Below are positions 1 through 7,386 of a stretch of DNA of 14,261 nucleotides, piece by piece. Source of the stretch: an uncultured Rickettsiales bacterium (GTDB taxonomy: Bacteria; Pseudomonadota; Alphaproteobacteria; UBA8366). Within the stretch, counting starts at the first letter, position 1. Each line of letters starts with the position of its first letter. The translations under genes were made by a program, and so were the position numbers. Location of the stretch: the NCBI GenBank assembly GCA_913046825.1, contig CAJWTF010000098.1, forward strand, positions 1 to 14,261. The letters are read 5' to 3'. A model generated the notes under the pieces. It had not been told where the DNA came from and did not search any database. It saw only the letters and a program-made list of their open reading frames with translations.

Positions 1-201
1 AACTTAATTTTAAAAATTGATATTGAAGGTGATGAATACAAAATATTAGACGTTAAAATCCAAGGTGTCAGTATGATCGTTACGCAGCGTGATGAATTTA
101 CCGGATTTATTCGCAATAATGGCGGGAAAATCGGCCCGTTGATCAAAGCGCTTCGTAAAAAGATGGCCTCGTTAAAGACTAGGTCGCGCGAGCTGCGATA
201 G
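1..201 (+). CDS. C-terminal fragment of a probable FkbM-type methyltransferase
   Basis: Open in frame 1 from the window edge to a TAG at 199-201, giving 66 visible residues; the start lies outside. Residues 3-14 read ILKIDIEGDEYK, which matches the LKIDIEGxExxxL motif of FkbM-family SAM-dependent methyltransferases, which often modify sugars or polysaccharides. The motif is followed by only about 50 residues that I do not recognise, ending in a Lys/Arg-rich tail, so the C-terminus is short or divergent. Composition is odd: by hand count 12 of the first 60 bases are G or C, rising to about half by positions 121-180, with AT-rich codons unlike every other gene here. That suggests transfer, as is common for surface-polysaccharide genes. 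It converges on ettA across a 51-bp gap in which I see no clear terminator. The family call rests on one motif. Confidence 0.45.
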   Translation, partial: NLILKIDIEGDEYKILDVKIQGVSMIVTQRDEFTGFIRNNGGKIGPLIKALRKKMASLKTRSRELR

Positions 202-252
202 CTTGGTATTCCCGCCGCACGGTGGAAAACTGAACCGCACCGACGTATGTTT

Positions 253-1932
253 TCACCGTGTTAATGGTTTGTATTTGATTCGATGTGGCTGGGTTGCCGC
301 TTCGCCCAACCGTCGGCGTTTGTCCGCCTCGTAATCCTCGTAGTTGCCTTCGAACCAAACAACCTGGCTGTCGCCTTCATAGGCCAAAATATGGGTTGCG
401 ATGCGATCCAGGAACCAGCGGTCGTGGCTGGTAATCAGGATGCAGCCAGCGAACTCACTCAAGGCTTCCTCGAGTGCGCGCAACGTATCAATATCGAGAT
501 CGTTGGTCGGCTCATCCAGCAATAGCACGTTCGCGCCGGTCCTTAACATCTTCGCCAAATGAACCCGATTCCGTTCACCGCCGGACAACTGCCCGACCTT
601 TTTTTGCTGGTCCGGACCGCGGAAATTAAATGCCCCGACATAGGCCCGGCTCTGCATTTTCCGTTGACCAAGGTCAATTTCTATCTCGCCTTGGCTTATT
701 TCTTCCCAAACGTTTTTGTCAGCGTCGAGCGTATCGCGGGACTGGTCGACGAAGCCGAGCTGCACCGTTTTGCCGACACGCAATTCGCCTCCGTCAGGCG
801 TCTCGTCGCCTGTGATCATACGGAACAGCGTGGTTTTACCGGCACCGTTCGGGCCGATCACACCGACAATACCGCCTGGGGGAATCTTGAAGCTCAAGTC
901 CTCCATCAGGAGGTGATTACCATAGCCTTTGCGAAGACCCTCTGCCTCAATGACCAAATCACCAAGACGTTCGCCCGCCGGAATGACAATCTGCGCCGAA
1001 TCGGGAGCACGATCCTGACTTTCAGCTAATAATTGCTCGTAAGCGGTAATCCGGGCTTTCGATTTGGCCTGACGGGCTCTCGGGCTGGCGGCGATCCATT
1101 CGCGTTCGCGGGCGAGGGTGCGCATGCGCGCCGATTCACTGCTGCTTTCGTGCTGGAGCCGTTTTTCCTTCTGCTCGAGCCAAGCCGAATAATTACCCTC
1201 GTAGGGGATGCCCCGGCCGCGATCGAGTTCCAAGATCCACCCGGTCACATTATCAAGGAAGTACCTGTCATGGGTCACCATGACGACGGTGCCTTCGTAT
1301 TCCCGCAAGTGACGTTCCAGCCAAGCGACGGTTTCCGCATCGAGATGGTTCGTCGGCTCGTCAAGAAGCAACAAATCCGGTTTGCGAAGCAACAATTGAC
1401 AAAGCGCAACTCGACGGCGCTCACCACCCGAGAGGTTTTCAACCTCGGATTCGCCCGGGGGGCAGCGCAAGGCATCCATAGCGATTTCGATTGTTCGATC
1501 CAAATCCCAAGCATCTGCCGCGTCTATCTTTTCCTGGAGCTCAGCTTGTTCCTCGATCAACGTGGTCATTTCGTCCGGGTCTTCGACTTCACCCAGTTTA
1601 AGGCTGACTTCCTCAAACCTGTCGACAAAGCCCTTTTGCTCGGCCAATCCTTCCAAGACATTTTCGGCCACGGTCTTATCCGGATCGAGTTGCGGCTCTT
1701 GCGGCAAATAGCCCACGGTCGCCCCTTCAGCGGCCCAGGCCTCACCGTTGAACTCTGTTTCCATACCGGCCATGATTTTTAGAAGCGTCGATTTTCCGGC
1801 GCCGTTATATCCCAAGACCCCAATCTTTGCGCCGGGCAAGAACGCCAGTGTGACGTTGTTGAGAACTTCACGTCCGACCTGATAGGCCTTAGTCAGGTCC
1901 TTCATCACATAAATATATTGATAAGACGCCAT
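253..1932 (-). CDS. ettA: EttA-like ABC-F ATPase (energy-dependent translational throttle protein)
   Basis: A cytosolic ABC-F protein with two ATPase domains and no membrane segments; the family binds the ribosomal E site and gates entry into elongation according to ATP/ADP. The 559 residues compare with about 555 for EttA. First domain: Walker A GYNGAGKST at about 41-49, an arm-like insert at about 95-150, signature LSGGE at 167-171, Walker B LLLLDEP at 187-193 with the ABC-F DEPTNHLD, and H-switch THD near 220. A charged linker follows at about 245-320. Second domain: Walker A GPNGAGKTT at 360-368, LSGGE at 449-453, LLLDEP at 470-475. The end, KYKPLTR, is EttA-like. I chose the ATG at 1930-1932 (MASYQY...) because it gives the usual EttA N-terminus and a GGAG lies 8 bases upstream; a longer reading from a TTG at 2001 adds 23 unconserved residues. 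It is transcribed alone, divergent from the oxidoreductase at 2088. Confidence 0.93.
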   Translation of the reverse strand: MASYQYIYVMKDLTKAYQVGREVLNNVTLAFLPGAKIGVLGYNGAGKSTLLKIMAGMETEFNGEAWAAEGATVGYLPQEPQLDPDKTVAENVLEGLAEQKGFVDRFEEVSLKLGEVEDPDEMTTLIEEQAELQEKIDAADAWDLDRTIEIAMDALRCPPGESEVENLSGGERRRVALCQLLLRKPDLLLLDEPTNHLDAETVAWLERHLREYEGTVVMVTHDRYFLDNVTGWILELDRGRGIPYEGNYSAWLEQKEKRLQHESSSESARMRTLAREREWIAASPRARQAKSKARITAYEQLLAESQDRAPDSAQIVIPAGERLGDLVIEAEGLRKGYGNHLLMEDLSFKIPPGGIVGVIGPNGAGKTTLFRMITGDETPDGGELRVGKTVQLGFVDQSRDTLDADKNVWEEISQGEIEIDLGQRKMQSRAYVGAFNFRGPDQQKKVGQLSGGERNRVHLAKMLRTGANVLLLDEPTNDLDIDTLRALEEALSEFAGCILITSHDRWFLDRIATHILAYEGDSQVVWFEGNYEDYEADKRRRLGEAATQPHRIKYKPLTR

Positions 1933-2014
1933 TGAATTCGCTCCGAAATAACGATGCTGGGGGGGATCGGTGGCACTGTTTAGCGAATCGGTCGGTTTCA
2001 AGCAACATTGCTGC

Positions 2015-2057
2015 AGTATAAGCGGTTTGCATTTGTCGCTAACGGCGAACCCGTTAG
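2015..2057. promoter_or_regulatory. Inverted repeat and possible ettA promoter in the divergent intergenic region
   Basis: A perfect 7-bp inverted repeat, CTAACGG (2039-2045) and CCGTTAG (2051-2057), flanks a 5-bp spacer. On the minus strand, TATACT (complement of 2015-2020) is a good -10 match, and a weak -35 (TTAGCG, complement of 2037-2042) lies 16 bp upstream, so one arm of the repeat would overlap the -35 of ettA. The repeat also sits 30 bp ahead of the start at 2088. It could be an operator for either gene or a hairpin in the 5' leader of the 2088 transcript. The repeat is seen directly; the promoter and operator roles are inference. Confidence 0.3.
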
Positions 2058-2087
2058 AGTAATATTAACCACAGCACAGGTGCCAAG

Positions 2088-3476
2088 ATGAACTACGAAT
2101 CGATCTTTGCGGAACACGCCAACAAAACCGTTCGTGCTGGTCTCATTGGAGCCGGTCAGTTCGGAGCTTCCTTCGTTGGCCAAGTAGTTCGCACGCCGAT
2201 CCTTGATATCCCGGTCGTTTGCGACCTCGACGCTGAACGCGCTGCCGCGGTCTTTATCGCCGCAGGCTATGCAGCTGAGGACGTTGTTATTGCAGAAAGT
2301 ATACCGGTGGCGTTGATGGCCCTCGAATCGGGGAAAAGAGTGGCGGTCGGAGACGCGGGTATCGTGCCGCAATTGCCCTTAGACATCATTGTTGAAGCGA
2401 CGGGCAATCCGGAAGCAGCCGCCTTAATCGGTGTCGCCGCATTGGATGAGGGAAAACACCTTGCGATGGTTACGAAGGAGGCCGATTCGGTGATAGGTCC
2501 TTATTTGGCAGCGCGCGCAAAGAGGGCAGGGCTGGTGGCCACGCCGGTCGATGGCGATCAGCCGAGCTTGCTGATAGGCCTTTTGTCATGGGCTAAATTG
2601 CTTGGCCTCGAGGTTGTCTCGGCCGGTAAATCGAGCGAATACGATTTTATTTATGACCGTGTCCACAGCACGGTCTCCTGGCGCGGCGAAGCCATTGCGG
2701 TGCCGGACTTCGCCGATGTTTGGTTGATGCCGGAACTCGGCGTCACGGAGACGGTCGACGTGCGCAGCGAAATGCTCCGCATGTTTCCGCAACGTACGGT
2801 GCCGGACCTCTGCGAGATGGGGGTTGTGTGCAATCACACCGGCCTACGACCGGATAATCCATCCTTTCACGCCCCGCATGCCAGAACCCTCGAGGTGCCG
2901 GAAGTACTACGCCCGAAGGACGCGGGCGGCATCTTGTCGGCACCGGGTACCATCGATGTGTTCAACTGTTTGCGCCGCGCCGACGAACAGAGCTTTGCCG
3001 GCGGCGTGTTCATTGTCGTCGATTGCACGGATCGGGAGACGTGGCAGGTATTGTCGGAGAAAGGCATCCCCGTGAGCCGCAATGGGGGGCACGGTATGCT
3101 GTATAATCCCTCGCACCTACTCGGTGTAGAAGCGCCCGTATCGATCCTCTCCGCCTGCCTGTTGGGGCGCGGGACCGGTGCTGCTGAAGTCCGTCATACC
3201 GTCGATCTCGTGGCACAAACCGCGCGCAACTGGAAAGCCGGTCAGGTCCTCACGATTACTGACCATCATCACCATGAAGTCGCGGGTCTCGAACCACTGT
3301 TGCTTTCCGCCGCACCCGCGACAGCTACCAATCCGTTGCCCTATTACATGGCAGTGGGCGGCACGTTGGCACAAGATGTACCCGCCGGGACCGTGCTTAC
3401 CCGCGCGATGGTCGAGGCACCGAAAGAGTCGGCCTTATGGAAGCTGCGCGATGAAATGGATGCGGCCTCGCAGTAG
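2088..3476 (+). CDS. Homoserine-dehydrogenase-like NAD(P)-dependent oxidoreductase with C-terminal SAF-like domain
   Basis: 462 residues. The N-terminus is a Rossmann fold with GAGQFG at 21-26, an acidic strand end (CDLDAERA, about 45-52) expected to bind the ribose of NAD(P), and VEATGNPEAA at about 102-111, the second signature of homoserine-dehydrogenase-like NAD-binding domains. The middle (about 150-370) is the catalytic part, including VDGDQPS at 154-160. The C-terminus (about 385-445) resembles a SAF domain (PYYMAVGGTLAQDVPAGTVLTRA) and carries four consecutive histidines at 393-396. Proteins of this layout are often labelled homoserine dehydrogenase or SAF-domain protein, but they lack the ACT domain of many biosynthetic enzymes and more likely act on a sugar-acid or hydroxy-acid metabolite; the substrate is unknown. 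The ATG at 2088 is preceded only by a weak AGGTG. It ends flush against the convergent gene at 3477. Confidence 0.72.
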   Translation: MNYESIFAEHANKTVRAGLIGAGQFGASFVGQVVRTPILDIPVVCDLDAERAAAVFIAAGYAAEDVVIAESIPVALMALESGKRVAVGDAGIVPQLPLDIIVEATGNPEAAALIGVAALDEGKHLAMVTKEADSVIGPYLAARAKRAGLVATPVDGDQPSLLIGLLSWAKLLGLEVVSAGKSSEYDFIYDRVHSTVSWRGEAIAVPDFADVWLMPELGVTETVDVRSEMLRMFPQRTVPDLCEMGVVCNHTGLRPDNPSFHAPHARTLEVPEVLRPKDAGGILSAPGTIDVFNCLRRADEQSFAGGVFIVVDCTDRETWQVLSEKGIPVSRNGGHGMLYNPSHLLGVEAPVSILSACLLGRGTGAAEVRHTVDLVAQTARNWKAGQVLTITDHHHHEVAGLEPLLLSAAPATATNPLPYYMAVGGTLAQDVPAGTVLTRAMVEAPKESALWKLRDEMDAASQ

Positions 3477-4619
3477 CTAAGTGGGTTTTCTTGGAAGTCT
3501 GACCACGCCTTTCCCGAGAATCGATAACTCGTCGTCTTGCTGAAGGGCTTCCTGCTCGATCTCGATAAGGCCGTTGCCATCTTCCTCGTATTTACCGGTG
3601 ACCTTGCCTTTGATGAACAACAGGTCGCCTTCCGGGTTATGGCGGCGGATTTTCGATTCTGCGCGCACCAGGAAGCCATCGTCGCCCATCCAATTAGTCA
3701 TGTGATGGGTAAGCCACGAACACCTTTCCGGGCCATAGTCGTAAGCGCCCGGCGCACCGACCTCGGCTGCAAAGTCATTCTCCCAATGAACTCGCTCCGG
3801 ACAATCGGGGATACCGAATTTATTCTCAATCCCAAGGCCCGGGTGTTTGTCGATTTGCTTCCAGGCGATCTTGTTCGCGCGGATATAAAGACCGCCCCAA
3901 CCTTGGGCGTAGCAAATGAAACCAGTCACCGTCATCGGACCCTTGGCCATTGTCGGCAATTCATCGCCGACACTCACGTCTTCCCAATAGCGGGGCGTGG
4001 CACCGCGCACTTCCTCTTTGTTATAAAGAGAATAGATCTCCGATAGCTCTTCTGGCGTATAGCGGCGTGGTTCTTTCTCTTTCAGCGCCTCGTATTTGGT
4101 GCCTTCCTCGCGCGCGAAGTCGCGGTCGGTCCGGAAGCACCAGCTGTCGGCTTCCGAGAGCAGATCGCCTTCCTGATTATAGAAATTGACGTGATAAATC
4201 TGTTGCACCGCGCGGCCGGAAAATCGGGTGTCGTGCACAATGAGGTCCTTGAGCCAGGCTTCGGTTTTGATTTCGTCATTGCGGCGCACCCAATTGTGCC
4301 AGGTCCATTCGGCCCCGGCCCACATAGCGTGCACACCTGGAAGACCGCCAACATATCCGGAAATGATCCGGCTACATGAGAACAGAAACGACGGTAACGC
4401 GACGACGTCGCCGAACTCGGTCTCCTTGGCGTAGTCGGGATCACACCACAGCGGGTTATCATCGCCGATGCCGTGGGCATAATGGCGGATATTGTCCCGC
4501 GTTGCTTCGTGGCACCAGGGCTCCAGGGTGTTCTCGATCTTGACACCAATCCGTTTGCGGAGGTCGTCCAACGCACCGTCGGTGACTTTGGGGAATCTGC
4601 GGTCGTATGAATCACTCAT
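3477..4619 (-). CDS. MaoC-like double-hotdog protein (acyl-CoA hydratase/dehydratase family)
   Basis: 380 residues forming two hotdog halves. The N-terminal half (about 15-170) is of the FAS1-like dehydratase type, with HYAHGIGDDNPLWCDPDYA at 46-64. The C-terminal half (about 205-377) begins YWEDVSVGDELP at 211-222, typical of MaoC-like domains. The family hydrates enoyl-CoA or dehydrates hydroxyacyl-CoA thioesters in the cytosol. The hydratase-2 motif is incomplete: GDDNPL is present at 52-57 but the His that normally follows is Trp58, and no Asp/His dyad is recognisable in the C-terminal half, so activity is uncertain. Its ATG (4617-4619) overlaps the TGA of the upstream acyl-CoA synthetase (4616-4618) as ATGA, implying translational coupling and a CoA-thioester substrate made by that partner. 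Its own TAG abuts the TAG of the convergent oxidoreductase with no spacer. Confidence 0.8.
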   Translation of the reverse strand: MSDSYDRRFPKVTDGALDDLRKRIGVKIENTLEPWCHEATRDNIRHYAHGIGDDNPLWCDPDYAKETEFGDVVALPSFLFSCSRIISGYVGGLPGVHAMWAGAEWTWHNWVRRNDEIKTEAWLKDLIVHDTRFSGRAVQQIYHVNFYNQEGDLLSEADSWCFRTDRDFAREEGTKYEALKEKEPRRYTPEELSEIYSLYNKEEVRGATPRYWEDVSVGDELPTMAKGPMTVTGFICYAQGWGGLYIRANKIAWKQIDKHPGLGIENKFGIPDCPERVHWENDFAAEVGAPGAYDYGPERCSWLTHHMTNWMGDDGFLVRAESKIRRHNPEGDLLFIKGKVTGKYEEDGNGLIEIEQEALQQDDELSILGKGVVRLPRKPT

Positions 4620-6172
4620 GTCGTTTCGTCTTTCCGTTTGGCTTCGAGATCGCGAAGCGCTTTTCGGTTGACCTTACCGGCCGGAGTTTTCGGCAGCGAA
4701 TCGGCAAATTCGATCCGCCGGGGATATTCGTGTCTCGCCAACCGCTGTTTCGTGAACTCTTGTAGTTCGGTGGCAAAATTAGCGTCTGCCGGACGTGTAG
4801 AGACGATGAAGGCCTTGGCGACTTGACCGCGTGCATCGTCTGGGATGGCGATTGCCGCTGCTTCGTCGACATCCGCGTGAGCCAGTAGTGTATCCTCGAT
4901 CTCCTTGGCGCTCATGGTCCAGCCGGCGGAGATGATGACATCGTCGGCGCGACCATCATGCCACCAATATCCGTCTTCGTCGCGGTGACCAAGATCCTTA
5001 ATCGAAAACCAACCGTCGCGGCGTTTGAGCATGATTTCACCGACCTGACCGGCCGCGCAGGATTGGCCGTTTGTGTCGTGAATGTCGAGGACGACACCCG
5101 GCACCGGTTTGCCAAGAGTGCCCGGGCGGACTTCGAAATCCGTTGCACCTGGATAGCTTGCCAGGACGACGCCGACTTCCGTGGTGCCGTAGATGCTGCA
5201 GACTAGCACACCGAACGTCTGTTCGACCCAGTTTTCGGTATCACAATCAATCGGCTCTCCGGTGAAGGATAGCTTCTCGATACGGCTATTGTCCGCTGGG
5301 CCGCATCCGGCATTTTTCATCATGCGGTAATGGGTCGCCGCCGCTGACAAATTGGTGATACCCATCTCCTGAATGGCATTAAATAGGGTCTTGGCATCGA
5401 AGCGTCCTGCGTAACTGGCAATCTCAACCCCCATGGCCATAGGGGCCAGTGTGCCGTGCCAGAGGCCGTGGCCCCACGCGGGCGACGACGGGCACATATA
5501 TCGATCGCCAGGGCGCACACCGGTGGCGTAGAGAGCAGCGATTATAACCGTGACGATGGCGCGGTGGCGATGCTTTACCGCTTCGGGCAATTCTCGGGTC
5601 GTGCCGGAAGTGTATTGGTACATCGCCATGTCGTCGGCACTCGTATCTGGGGTGAAGGCAGTCGATTGCGTCTGAAGGGCTTTGAAAAAGCCCTCGTCAA
5701 CGAGGACTGTTCGAACACTCCCTTCGAGTTGCGCTTCATTGGCGAGGTTTTCAGTCGTTAACAGAAATTTGGGATCGCAATCTTGTAAGCGCAACCGTAA
5801 CCCATCAGGGCCAAACAGCGTGAATAACGGCACCGCGACGGCGCCCATTTTCATCGCGCCGTAAAGACTGAGATAGAAGGCGAGCGACGGCTCCAACATG
5901 ATCGCGATACGATCGCCCGTTTCAACACCATTGGCGATGAGCCAATTCGCGAACTGGTTCGACCAGTCGCGCAGCTCGCCGAAGGTCGCCGACTCGTAGG
6001 TTCCATCGTCTCGTGCAACGCGAATGGCGGTGCGATCCGGTGCGTGCCGGTCGATGCATTCGTGGCCGATGTTCAATTGCGCGCGGTCGCCGTCGAACAG
6101 ATCCCACAGCGCATCCTTGGAAAAGTGACGATGCGCTTCCGCGTATCCGGTAATGTCAGTCAATCGTGCCAT
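4616..6172 (-). CDS. AMP-dependent acyl-CoA synthetase/ligase (ANL superfamily)
   Basis: 518 residues. It should activate a carboxylic acid to its acyl-CoA through an acyl-adenylate. Visible motifs are the P-loop YTSGTTRELPEAVKH at 187-201, YGTTE at 328-332, YWWHDGRADD at 402-411 ahead of the hinge, and the C-terminal catalytic lysine K500 in KTPAGKVNRKALRDLE. The P-loop is non-standard: common ANL enzymes read TSGTTGxPKG, while here Arg193-Glu194 and Glu197 replace the usual Gly and Lys positions. The overall size and the hinge sequence SAGWTMSAKEIED suggest a benzoate- or medium-chain-like CoA ligase, but the substrate cannot be read. I chose the ATG at 6170-6172; a TTG at 6262 would add 30 unconserved residues and run into the divergent sulfotransferase region. 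No strong ribosome binding site is visible. It is the first gene of a two-gene operon, overlapping the hotdog gene by 4 bp. Confidence 0.88.
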   Translation of the reverse strand: MARLTDITGYAEAHRHFSKDALWDLFDGDRAQLNIGHECIDRHAPDRTAIRVARDDGTYESATFGELRDWSNQFANWLIANGVETGDRIAIMLEPSLAFYLSLYGAMKMGAVAVPLFTLFGPDGLRLRLQDCDPKFLLTTENLANEAQLEGSVRTVLVDEGFFKALQTQSTAFTPDTSADDMAMYQYTSGTTRELPEAVKHRHRAIVTVIIAALYATGVRPGDRYMCPSSPAWGHGLWHGTLAPMAMGVEIASYAGRFDAKTLFNAIQEMGITNLSAAATHYRMMKNAGCGPADNSRIEKLSFTGEPIDCDTENWVEQTFGVLVCSIYGTTEVGVVLASYPGATDFEVRPGTLGKPVPGVVLDIHDTNGQSCAAGQVGEIMLKRRDGWFSIKDLGHRDEDGYWWHDGRADDVIISAGWTMSAKEIEDTLLAHADVDEAAAIAIPDDARGQVAKAFIVSTRPADANFATELQEFTKQRLARHEYPRRIEFADSLPKTPAGKVNRKALRDLEAKRKDETT

Positions 6173-6286
6173 TGCAGAGTGTCGTTTTGGATTGGTGGGT
6201 GTCTGAATGCATGGTAAAAGTTGGGTTCCGTCAGGATTTATGACAACGGGCCTTTTTCGCAAGTGAGATCGTATTTTTATCGGGCA

Positions 6287-7138
6287 ATGGCGACCTGCCG
6301 GCGCCTTTTCTATTTACTCGTCCGCACCCGCCTCGATGAGGCTCATACGGCAGCGTACAAGTTGCGGACACGGCAACTGATCGGGGCGTCCTGTTCGCAT
6401 GGCATTATCCTTTCCTATCCGAAATCTGGGCGCACTTGGGTCGAATCGATGCTATCGCGCCTGTATGTGCGGCGTTTTGGTCTGCCGGATACGCGGGTTT
6501 TGGATTTTCAAGAAGACCGTGAGGAACTACCGGGCCTGCCTTATTTCTTCTTCACCCATGACTACGCCCATGTGACCCACGGCCAGTGGCTTATTCCGCA
6601 GCGCCGTAGACGTCGTCATTTTCGCGCGACACCGACCGTCTTTATCGTGCGCTATCCGATCGACACCGCCGTTTCGATGTATTTCCAACAGTCACGTCGG
6701 GAACGAAATCTCGATCAAGTCGATATATACGATTTCGTCACAACCCATCGGGGTGGGTTGGAGACCATCATCGAGTTCATGAATTTTTGGGCGCGTGAAT
6801 TACCCCAAATTCGCAAATATAAAATCGTCCGTTATGAGGACCTTTCCTCCGACGCCTACCAATTCTTTGGTGAGATCACCCGTTTTTTTGATCTCGATTT
6901 CGAGGACGCGGATATTCGTGAAGCGGTCGAGTTTGCCCGCTTCGACAATCTGCAGCAGTTGGAGAAGGACGGTAAGCTGCCTGATTGGCGGTTTTCGGAA
7001 TCCCGTGTCGAGGATCAAGACGACATGAAAGTGCGACGAGGCAAGGTCGGCGGCTACAAGGACTACTTCGATGAAGCGCAATGCAAGGAACTCGAAGGAA
7101 TTGTCGCGGAAACCCTCGATCCGGTCTATGGTTACTAA
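6287..7138 (+). CDS. PAPS-dependent sulfotransferase
   Basis: 283 residues from the ATG at 6287. It should transfer sulfate from PAPS to a hydroxyl or amine acceptor. The 5'-phosphosulfate loop is ILSYPKSGRTW at 41-51 (K46 expected to contact phosphate). A 3'-phosphate motif is seen as VRYPIDTAVS at 121-130 (R122, S130). The C-terminal RRGKVGGYKDYF at 250-261 corresponds to RKGxxGDWKxxF of cytosolic sulfotransferases, with GGY for GDW. H91 in FFFTHD is a candidate catalytic base. There is no signal peptide or membrane anchor. The start is uncertain: in-frame TTG at 6221 and GTG at 6263 also exist, none with a convincing ribosome binding site; ATG 6287 keeps the PAPS loop about 40 residues in. 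It is divergent from the acyl-CoA synthetase across 114 bp and heads the plus-strand run. The acceptor is unknown. Confidence 0.85.
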   Translation: MATCRRLFYLLVRTRLDEAHTAAYKLRTRQLIGASCSHGIILSYPKSGRTWVESMLSRLYVRRFGLPDTRVLDFQEDREELPGLPYFFFTHDYAHVTHGQWLIPQRRRRRHFRATPTVFIVRYPIDTAVSMYFQQSRRERNLDQVDIYDFVTTHRGGLETIIEFMNFWARELPQIRKYKIVRYEDLSSDAYQFFGEITRFFDLDFEDADIREAVEFARFDNLQQLEKDGKLPDWRFSESRVEDQDDMKVRRGKVGGYKDYFDEAQCKELEGIVAETLDPVYGY

Positions 7139-7170
7139 TGTCCGACAACCGGATCAAGGATGGAGTGTGT

Positions 7171-7340
7171 ATGCGTAAAATCGCTTTGACGGTTTTGGGT
7201 TTCGTAATGGTTCTTTGTCCTTTGGCGCTTTGGGTCGCCTGGGCGGATACGATTTCTGCGGAATTCTGCTCACCTTCGGCGTGACCTTTTGCGCCATTTG
7301 TCTGATCGACAACATGCGCTCGCAGAATGATTCTGGCTGA
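7171..7340 (+). pseudogene. Small two-helix membrane protein interrupted by a frameshift
   Basis: An ATG at 7171 with GGAG 5 bases upstream opens a 37-codon frame, MRKIALTVLGFVMVLCPLA..., ending in TGA at 7282-7284. This has a charged start and one hydrophobic helix. From about 7241 a second frame (codons in step with 7260) is also strongly hydrophobic, GILLTFGVTFCAICLIDN, and ends at TGA 7338-7340. Adding one base near the G run 7241-7243 would join them into a protein of about 56 residues with two membrane helices, a short Gly-rich turn (WGGYDFCG) and a polar tail. I infer a one-base deletion or a sequencing error; no X XXY YYZ slippery heptamer is visible. An alternative ATG at 7138-7140 overlaps the sulfotransferase stop codon and would add 11 residues. 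The family is not recognised. Confidence 0.5.
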
Positions 7341-7386
7341 GTGTGGCCGGGCGGTGTTTTTAACTTTGAACGAATGAGGGATTTTG

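Noticed and set aside
202..252. Terminator hairpin between the FkbM-like gene and ettA
   Set aside because: A CGGTG/CACCG pairing exists but the loop is long and there is no T run on either strand.
1033..1782. 249-codon plus-strand open frame inside ettA
   Set aside because: It is antisense to conserved ABC domains and shows no recognisable domain; a codon-bias shadow.
1933..2001. TTG-started 23-residue extension of EttA
   Set aside because: The extension does not resemble EttA, while the ATG at 1932 has a good ribosome binding site and the expected MASYQY start.
6173..6262. TTG-started 30-residue extension of the acyl-CoA synthetase
   Set aside because: It uses a rare start, has no conserved content and would overlap the divergent sulfotransferase upstream region.
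6173..6286. Specific promoters for the acyl-CoA synthetase/sulfotransferase divergent pair
   Set aside because: Several half-matches to -35 and -10 hexamers are present, but none has good hexamers and spacing together, so none is annotated.
7234..7260. Programmed -1 ribosomal frameshift in the small membrane protein
   Set aside because: No X XXY YYZ heptamer in the needed frame and no clear downstream hairpin; a one-base deletion or sequence error is simpler.
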